Source of the DNA: Thermofilum uzonense | GTDB taxonomy: Archaea > Thermoproteota > Thermoprotei > Thermofilales > Thermofilaceae | Direction: 5' to 3' | Assembly: GCF_000993805.1 (NCBI RefSeq) | Contig: NZ_CP009961.1 | Span: 148,001-212,000, forward strand | Length of the DNA: 64,000 nucleotides | Shown here: positions 58,694 through 64,000 of the stretch, in pieces | How positions within the stretch are numbered: position 1 is the stretch's first letter | Layout of the letters: each line of letters begins with the position of its first letter | The notes under the pieces: model-generated | Database searches by the model: none | What the model saw: the letters and a program-made list of their open reading frames with translations, nothing else | What the model was told of the DNA's origin: nothing | Translations under genes and position numbers: made by a program

Positions 58694-60245
58694 AGAATTC
58701 CCAGTAATAAGGGATGTTTCCTTCACACTGAGGAGTGGGGAAACTCTCTTAGTTTTAGGTCCCACAGGCTCAGGAAAGTCTACCCTTTTACTCGCTTTAT
58801 CCGGTGTTATTCCCGAACTTATAGTAGGGAAAGTTGAGGGAGACATACGTATAGTCGGGCACGATCCAGCCTCCGAGGGCTTGAGGGGAATAGCTGGGGA
58901 CGTTGGTATCGTTTTTCAGGATCCAGAGGCGCAGATAATAATGGACTCCGTATTTGAAGAAGTTGCTTTTCCACTCGAAAACTTCCTGTATCCGAAGGAG
59001 TCCATATTTGAAAGGGTGGAGAAATGCCTTGAGGACACCTACCTCGCACCATACAAAAACGAGCAGACAGATACCCTTTCAACTGGTTTGAAGCAAAGGC
59101 TTGCCCTGGCTAGCGTTCTATGCTTCAAGCCTAAAGTTCTCTTATTGGATGAGCCTACAGCCCACATAGACCCAAAGTCATCACTTGCAATATATCAGAT
59201 ATTAAGGAGGTATAAGAGTGAGGGTGGTACGATAATTCTAGTCGAGCATCGCCTCGACTACCTGGAGGGACTTATCGATAAAATACTTTTTCTAAATAAT
59301 GGGAGAGGCATACTAGCAAGCAATTTTAACGAGCTCCTTGAGAAGATACCCTTTGAAAGTCTTACTCAGGCCGGTATCTGGTTGCCTTTTTCTACCCTTA
59401 AAAATAGATCGGAATTATCTAAACCAGTAGTAGATTTTTCAAGAGCTAATACCACTCGAGAGGACTCTGTGGTAATGGCTGAAAAACTCAGCGTGATTAT
59501 TGATCAGAAGGCCGTATTGAAGAATGTATCCTTTAAAGTCAGCAGAGGAGAGCTTTTAATCATTGTGGGCCCCAACGGTAGCGGAAAAACTACTCTTTTG
59601 CGGGTAATTGCCGGGCTTATAAAGAGATACTCAGGAAGTGTAATTGTCCTGGGTAGGAGACCAGCACTTTCGCAGGTTGCCTATGTCTCACAGATACCTG
59701 AACACCAGTTTACAGAACGCAAGGTGATCGAAGAGGTTGTGTCTGGCCTAATCGCAGGAGGACTCTCAAGGGAAAAGGCCTTAAAGGTCGCTATGAAGAC
59801 ACTCGAGGACAGAGGTTTAAGCCATCTGGCTGAAAGCGGTGTGTACGAGATTAGTCAGGGTGAGAAGAGATTGATCTCTCTTATCGAGATGGAGCTTCTT
59901 GACAGGCCAATTCTTCTACTCGATGAACCCACATTTGGCTTGGATCTAAGGCACACCGTTTCTGTCCTAAAGTGGATTGAAAGCATGCTTGATAAGCGAA
60001 AAACAGTGATAATGGTTACACACGATACATGGGTTCTTCCCCTCCTCAATGCTAGACTTATAGGCCTTTCAGAAGGCAAGATTATTTTTCAAGGATTTTT
60101 TAGCGATCTACTTAAGCAGCAAAGGGTCTGGGAGGGTCTTAACTTCTCCCCGCCACCCGTTTTTCGAGAAGCTTTTAGCTCTGAGCAGATAGAAATCGCT
60201 ATGCGAGAAATGCGAAACGCGGTGTTCTCAACATATGACAGGTAA
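58647..60245 (+). CDS. ecfA: ECF transporter ATPase, two fused ABC domains
   Basis: 532 residues made of two ABC ATPase units. Unit 1: Walker A G-P-T-G-S-G-K-S-T near residue 37, signature L-S-T-G-L-K-Q near residue 143, Walker B V-L-L-L-D-E-P-T near residue 165. Unit 2: Walker A G-P-N-G-S-G-K-T-T near residue 308, signature I-S-Q-G-E-K-R near residue 404 (S-Q-G in place of S-G-G), Walker B I-L-L-L-D-E-P-T near residue 425. This is the fused EcfA1-A2 form. It powers the YkoE transporter with EcfT, and could serve other S components too. TTG start at 58647. Confidence 0.92.
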   Translation: METVSVDFLSVSLGFKEFPVIRDVSFTLRSGETLLVLGPTGSGKSTLLLALSGVIPELIVGKVEGDIRIVGHDPASEGLRGIAGDVGIVFQDPEAQIIMDSVFEEVAFPLENFLYPKESIFERVEKCLEDTYLAPYKNEQTDTLSTGLKQRLALASVLCFKPKVLLLDEPTAHIDPKSSLAIYQILRRYKSEGGTIILVEHRLDYLEGLIDKILFLNNGRGILASNFNELLEKIPFESLTQAGIWLPFSTLKNRSELSKPVVDFSRANTTREDSVVMAEKLSVIIDQKAVLKNVSFKVSRGELLIIVGPNGSGKTTLLRVIAGLIKRYSGSVIVLGRRPALSQVAYVSQIPEHQFTERKVIEEVVSGLIAGGLSREKALKVAMKTLEDRGLSHLAESGVYEISQGEKRLISLIEMELLDRPILLLDEPTFGLDLRHTVSVLKWIESMLDKRKTVIMVTHDTWVLPLLNARLIGLSEGKIIFQGFFSDLLKQQRVWEGLNFSPPPVFREAFSSEQIEIAMREMRNAVFSTYDR

Positions 60246-60978
60246 GAGTACGGAATTGCTTAGAAAAATCAACCCGGTCGTGAAACTCTTCGCGGTAACG
60301 GTAGCAGTTTTTACAGTAGCATTATTTCAGAATATCATTACAACTATCGTAAACCTTGCTGTTTCACTCCTACTGGTTTTTCTCTCAAGACCAAAAATAC
60401 ATAAGTTTATTCTTACGGGGGTAGCTTCTACACTCATCGGCTATACATGGGTAACTTATGTTCTGTTCACTTTAAACATTGGGCTTGAACCCTCTCTGGC
60501 GCTGTATAAGACGCTTCTACTGTCAGCTCGAATACTCATAATTATCCTTTACTCCATGTTCTTTGTCGCGACAACAGGACCCCAAGAGCTTGCCTCAGCT
60601 CTGACGCTGCAACTAAAAGTGCCCTATATATACTCCTACATGACTTTTGTCACACTTAGAATGTTTCCACTGGTAAGGAGAGATCTAGAGAACATGGTAG
60701 CCTTCAGGAAAATGAAAGGCTACTTGAAGCTTTCAAGGCCCTGGCAGCTAATAATCTCTGTGGCAGCCCCTCTTCTCTATTTAGTCGTTAGGAGATCTGT
60801 TATGCTTGGCATTGCGATGGAATCCAGGGGCTTTGGCAGGTACCCTTCAAGGACATTTATTGAAGAAACTACAATAACAATTCTAGATGTTTTATTCCTT
60901 TTAGCGGTGATTCTACTACTCATTCTCTCCATATCTGCATCTTTTATCTTTAAAGTGCCTCTCGAATTATCGCTCTAG
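60235..60978 (+). CDS. ecfT: ECF transporter transmembrane component EcfT
   Basis: 247 residues. Membrane helices cover about 17-75, 85-120 and 215-240; the coupling region in the middle has the two signature motifs, A-F-R-K-M-K-G near residue 154 and A-M-E-S-R-G-F-G near residue 191, which resemble the A-R-G-x-x-x motifs that touch the EcfA ATPases. Starts with ATG inside the last bases of ecfA (11-base overlap) and ends overlapping the convergent gene by 12 bases. It completes a YkoE-EcfA-EcfT operon. Confidence 0.9.
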   Translation: MTGKSTELLRKINPVVKLFAVTVAVFTVALFQNIITTIVNLAVSLLLVFLSRPKIHKFILTGVASTLIGYTWVTYVLFTLNIGLEPSLALYKTLLLSARILIIILYSMFFVATTGPQELASALTLQLKVPYIYSYMTFVTLRMFPLVRRDLENMVAFRKMKGYLKLSRPWQLIISVAAPLLYLVVRRSVMLGIAMESRGFGRYPSRTFIEETTITILDVLFLLAVILLLILSISASFIFKVPLELSL

Positions 60979-61728
60979 AATAGCCCTCTTCACGTCGTTA
61001 TAATTTCTCACTCCAAAAATACAATTCCAGGGTCTGGGCTCTACACCCACAACTCTCTTACCACCTCCAACCAGGACTCCCACCCCTCTTTTTTCAACTG
61101 AGACTCCACTAAGGCTGAATGTGTCTCCAAGTCCTATCTGGCTCTGGGTAACAGGTAATATGTGAGCGTAGCCAAAAAGGTGTCCGAGAAATGGTACTAT
61201 GACTACAACATCGCTAACAAAATCTTTTCTAACGACTCTTTCCCATTTATTTACGAAGCCGCCTTTTATCACAATTGTGTCCGGGAAGACGTAATAAGTG
61301 AAGCTTCTCCGGTATAGATCTACACCTAGGACTCCAATCAAAGAATAAGCTAAGAATAGGAGGATGAGGGTGTTAAAATCCCCGGGTACTATGCTAAGCC
61401 TCCTGGTAGCCTCTACTACAACGAAGCCTCCCAGAGTGAAGACAAGTGGCTTAATGTCTACCCGTACTATCCAGTTTAACACGCCTAAAGCGGTGGAGAT
61501 TAGAAAAGCTGAAACATAAATAAGGCTGGAGGGGAAGTGTAGCATTGTAATCCATAGCAATATCGGAGATAGTGTTTGGAGCTGCGTCTTAAACTCTGCA
61601 GGCAAACCCAGCCATAAAAGATGAGCAAGTACTAAGCTTAGGAGGGGCAGGGAGTAAAGTAAATAAACTCCAAGAAACGAAAAGACGGTCGGCTTGTCCT
61701 TCCAAACCGCTTCATCGTGCCTGCTCAT
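60967..61728 (-). CDS. Membrane protein with a bacterial PH-like domain
   Basis: 253 residues. About four membrane helices in the first 140 residues, then a soluble part from about 150 that resembles the bPH2 (YdbT/YdbS) domain: R-R-S-F-T-Y-Y-V-F-P-D-T-I-V-I-K-G-G-F-V-N-K-W-E-R. The role of such archaeal proteins is unknown. It is the last gene of a leftward group that includes the second ECF S component (33 bases away). Confidence 0.65.
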   Translation of the reverse strand: MSRHDEAVWKDKPTVFSFLGVYLLYSLPLLSLVLAHLLWLGLPAEFKTQLQTLSPILLWITMLHFPSSLIYVSAFLISTALGVLNWIVRVDIKPLVFTLGGFVVVEATRRLSIVPGDFNTLILLFLAYSLIGVLGVDLYRRSFTYYVFPDTIVIKGGFVNKWERVVRKDFVSDVVVIVPFLGHLFGYAHILPVTQSQIGLGDTFSLSGVSVEKRGVGVLVGGGKRVVGVEPRPWNCIFGVRNYNDVKRAILER

Positions 61729-61761
61729 ACATGCTGCTGTTAATTTCAGGTTGAAAGCAGG

Positions 61762-62268
61762 TTAAATCATTTGTGAGACCTTCCTAATGACTGAATTATT
61801 CTCGAGAGGTCTAACAAGTAAAGCCGAAAGAAGTACGGAGACAAGTGTCTGCCCCAATATATCTCGAATAAGAGATGTCAGGGCCGGGATTAAGCCTTTG
61901 ACGTATACATTCACAACAAAGTATGTAAAGCTCATAACCAGACCAGCTGTTATCATGAGCATAACCTTTGTCCGAAAACTCTTGCCTTTAGCAAACCCTG
62001 CAATGTAACCTTGTAGACCATGAGCCACTAGGGTTACGTACCATCTTGGATACCCGACTATTATGTCAGCAATCACTGGTCCGATTAGACCAACAGCAGC
62101 CCCGACTTGACTGCCAAAGAGTAAAGCGGCTAGATAAATGACCGTGTCACCTATATGCGTATAACCCGTGGGACTCGGAACAGAAACAATAGCAGTTATA
62201 GCTGCACAGAGTGCAGAAAAAACTGCGACGATAGCCACAAATACGCTCCACTTTCTCTGTTGTGCCAC
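61762..62268 (-). CDS. ECF transporter S component, unknown substrate
   Basis: 168 residues, five to six helices. The N-terminal stretch P-S-P-T-G-Y-T-H-I-G-D-T-V-I-Y-L-A-A-L near residues 31-49, and G-A-A-V-G-L-I-G-P-V-I-A-D-I-I near residue 57 followed by H-G-L-Q-G-Y-I-A-G, are typical of the ECF-type riboflavin/precursor S components (PF07155-like). The ligand is not determined. It is encoded close to the only EcfA/EcfT in the window and may share them. It is also next to nucleoside-phosphorylase genes on its own strand, so a base or nucleoside is another idea. Confidence 0.8.
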   Translation of the reverse strand: MAQQRKWSVFVAIVAVFSALCAAITAIVSVPSPTGYTHIGDTVIYLAALLFGSQVGAAVGLIGPVIADIIVGYPRWYVTLVAHGLQGYIAGFAKGKSFRTKVMLMITAGLVMSFTYFVVNVYVKGLIPALTSLIRDILGQTLVSVLLSALLVRPLENNSVIRKVSQMI

Positions 62269-62307
62269 AGAATCATTTTAACGTTTGAACGCTATATCTT
62301 TTTCTTT

Positions 62308-62751
62308 TCATAAGTTCTTTTTCATAAGCCTCTCAACCCTAGAGAGATATCTCGCGGTTTTAACAGCTTGATTACTCACCTCAATAGGCGAACCTTCCTC
62401 TATGACTACATGCCTTATCATGACGTCTTTACCAGACACCTTAGCAGCTTCTTCAACAGCATGATGCAACCCTACACAATGGGGAGACCCGTCTACCGTC
62501 AGAACAACCACCTCCTCGAGGTTCACACGTGCAAACATGGAGGCCACCTTTAGAGCCACAACGTTAAAGTGTTCTGACTCTAGACACACAGCCAGCGGCG
62601 TTCTTCCCTGCGAAAAGCTCTCGTATATTTCGGGGTATTCGTCCCTTACACACGCTCCGTATATTAGAACGCGGCGAGTCTCACGCATGAGTTTTGAGGC
62701 TACATTAGTCTCAGTAAGGCGCTTGTAAGCGTGAAAGTGCTCGCAAGTCAA
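62308..62751 (-). CDS. Hypothetical protein coupled to nucleoside phosphorylase
   Basis: 147 residues. Visible: Cys at 3, G-A-C-V-R-D near residue 32, A-V-C-L-E near residue 54 and S-P-H-C-V-G-L-H-H near residue 88. The fold seems alpha/beta with a V-V-V-L-T-V-D-G strand. The Cys and His could bind a metal or cluster. I recognise no named family. It begins 3 bases after the phosphorylase stop, so the two are co-translated. Confidence 0.65.
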   Translation of the reverse strand: MTCEHFHAYKRLTETNVASKLMRETRRVLIYGACVRDEYPEIYESFSQGRTPLAVCLESEHFNVVALKVASMFARVNLEEVVVLTVDGSPHCVGLHHAVEEAAKVSGKDVMIRHVVIEEGSPIEVSNQAVKTARYLSRVERLMKKNL

Positions 62752-62754
62752 GCC

Positions 62755-63465
62755 TCACACCTTAATAGAGACAAGTGTATCCAGTGCAAGGGTACCCGCC
62801 ATCCTAGTTCTTTCAAGCATTTCCTCCTCGGAAACGATCCTCTTGTCTTCTTCAAGCAAGTGCCCGTTGACTACAAGTACTGCAGCTGCCTTAATGCCTC
62901 TCAACATGGCTATAGTGAACAGTGTTGCGCACTCCATCTCAACCGACAATGCTCCAAGGCTTGCCCACCTTTCAGCTATGGCCTTATCCTCTGCATAGAA
63001 GGCGTCGCTACTTACAACGGGTCCAGCGTGGACAGGAAAACCTCTTTGTTGGGCTTTGGAAAACAGGAACCATGCAAGCTCGAGATCCGGGGCTGCTGAT
63101 ACACTCAAGTCTCCAAAATACTGCCTAAAAAGACCCCCATGGTAATAATGAGCAGCTGTGGGAACAACGAGATCACCGACAGAGACCCTACTACTAAGGC
63201 CTCCAGTGGTACCTAGGCGTACTATGGCTTTAGCCCCACTCTGAATTAATTCTTCAAAAACAATCGCAGCACCCGCTCCTCCCATTCCATGCGTGGCTAT
63301 CGCAACTTCAACCCCCCTCCATCCTCCTGTATATACGAGTAAACCCCTGTTCTCGTTGACCAGGACAGCGTTTGATATCGTGTGGGAAAGAAGCTTTGCA
63401 CGACCGGGGTCTCCAACCACGAGAACCCTGGGAGGAACCCTATCAACCTTTATATGAAAAGGCAT
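62755..63465 (-). CDS. Nucleoside phosphorylase (PNP/uridine phosphorylase family)
   Basis: 236 residues. Phosphate site G-D-P-G-R near residue 18, A-T-H-G-M-G-G-A-G-A-A-I-V-F-E-E-L near residue 56, R-L-G-T-T-G near residue 81 and E-M-E-C near residue 172. Where E. coli PNP and the paralogue at 7745 have a catalytic Asp, this one reads V-V-N-G-H near residue 197, so it may prefer another base (for instance uridine, or 6-oxopurines). It starts with an ATG after an AT-rich gap and leads a leftward operon with an unknown gene and an ECF S component. Confidence 0.86.
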   Translation of the reverse strand: MPFHIKVDRVPPRVLVVGDPGRAKLLSHTISNAVLVNENRGLLVYTGGWRGVEVAIATHGMGGAGAAIVFEELIQSGAKAIVRLGTTGGLSSRVSVGDLVVPTAAHYYHGGLFRQYFGDLSVSAAPDLELAWFLFSKAQQRGFPVHAGPVVSSDAFYAEDKAIAERWASLGALSVEMECATLFTIAMLRGIKAAAVLVVNGHLLEEDKRIVSEEEMLERTRMAGTLALDTLVSIKV

Positions 63466-63497
63466 AGAAAAATCTTATAATAATCCATATTTTAGGC

Positions 63498-64000
63498 TTA
63501 CCGTCTGCTCAACGCGTAAAGGAAGCTTTGATGCGGCGTCTCCCCGTCATTTACAACGATTAACCGGTACCTCTCCTCTAGGACCTTGCCGAGCCGCTTT
63601 AATGAAGAGTAACCCTCATGAATCTCTACAACTATCTTCTCAACGTCAAACTCCTCAAGCGCTCTGGTAGACTCCTCTAAAACATCCCCCTCAGAGCCCT
63701 CGACATCTAACTTTAAGAGATCTATTTTCTTAAATCCAGACATCTTTAGGGCATCCATCAAGGTCAGTTTAAAGACTCTTAACCTGCCTACAACCCTTGA
63801 AAAATCCTCTACATAGCCTTTAATAAGAGAAGAGTTCACCAAACTTTCTCCCAGGTAAAACCAGCCCCATCCTCGTCTCTTACCAACAGCCACGCAGAGA
63901 ACTTTTGCTCTTTCATCAACCTTGTTAAGTTTAAGATTCCAGTAAATGTATTTGCAAAGAGCTGGGTTCGCCTCCACAACAGTTACCTTAACTTTTTTTC
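63498..64000 (-). CDS. FkbM-family methyltransferase, 5'-truncated by the window edge
   Basis: The frame is open to the right edge, so the start is outside. The visible 167 residues begin in motif I's neighbourhood (V-T-V-V-E-A-N-P, the FkbM 'E-P-N-P' strand) and continue with N-L-K-L-N, the D-L-L-K-L-D-V-E-G-S-E-G-D-V-L motif near the middle, and I-V-V-E-I-H at the end. This is the FkbM family of SAM methyltransferases, usually O-methylating sugars or secondary metabolites. Its gene lies 32 bases before the phosphorylase gene on the same strand. Confidence 0.85.
   Translation of the reverse strand, partial: KKVKVTVVEANPALCKYIYWNLKLNKVDERAKVLCVAVGKRRGWGWFYLGESLVNSSLIKGYVEDFSRVVGRLRVFKLTLMDALKMSGFKKIDLLKLDVEGSEGDVLEESTRALEEFDVEKIVVEIHEGYSSLKRLGKVLEERYRLIVVNDGETPHQSFLYALSRR

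Noticed and set aside
1-64000. tRNA, rRNA and CRISPR arrays
   Set aside because: No cloverleaf-like or T-loop sequence in the gaps, no rRNA and no repeat-spacer pattern were seen.

Overview
The window is a dense, AT-leaning archaeal chromosome segment. The archaeal genes include a CTP-dependent riboflavin kinase, archaemetzincin, Taw3, AMP phosphorylase, XerA, a tungsten-type aldehyde ferredoxin oxidoreductase, TrmB and ThiR-type regulators, a DUF5679-like zinc protein and C/D box guide RNAs. Together with TATA boxes lying about 27-33 bp before many start codons (leaderless transcripts), this points to a hyperthermophilic member of the Thermoproteota (Crenarchaeota). A Thermofilum-like anaerobe is my best guess, not a proven assignment. 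No rRNA, tRNA or CRISPR array was seen.

Layout. 1-12 kb: end of a flavin disulfide oxidoreductase, ileS, a frameshifted tatC, a ferredoxin, a membrane-anchored metallopeptidase, a nucleoside phosphorylase operon with taw3, and a metal-uptake ABC system with a NikR-like regulator. 12.0-12.8 kb: debris holding the tail of a TnpB transposon protein. 12.8-24 kb: housekeeping and isoprenoid genes (speE, biotin carboxylase, TatD, polyprenyl synthase, PadR, geranylgeranyl reductase, nucleotidyltransferase, enolase, HD hydrolase, DegT aminotransferase, acdB). 24.2-31 kb: a C/D RNA, small unknown genes, xerA, small regulators, archaemetzincin and ribK. 31-37.4 kb: AOR/MoaD operon, AMP phosphorylase and a UbiD-family protein. 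37.6-44.7 kb: a zinc microprotein, a coiled-coil/SPFH/membrane operon, a CinA-like gene preceded by a second C/D RNA, and a glmS/nucleotidyltransferase/GT2 operon. 45-51 kb: an aminotransferase and a four-gene Ras-like GTPase operon. 51-56 kb: a radical SAM/SPASM enzyme, a LysE-type exporter, a B12-binding radical SAM enzyme and TrmB. 57-64 kb: a ThiR regulator divergent from a YkoE-EcfA-EcfT thiamine-precursor transporter, with three operator-like inverted repeats between them, then a second ECF S component, a second nucleoside phosphorylase and an FkbM methyltransferase cut by the edge.

The genes are packed very tightly. All 15 convergent pairs either overlap (11) or lie within 10 bp of each other, so 3' ends of opposing mRNAs must be complementary. 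The least explained modules are the GTPase operon (47.1-50.4 kb), the radical SAM/exporter cluster (51.2-55.8 kb) and the SPFH operon (37.8-39.7 kb). The two guide RNAs, one of which had been absorbed into a false N-terminus of the cinA-like reading frame, are the clearest new small features. Everything here comes from reading the sequence and from remembered family knowledge; no database search was run.
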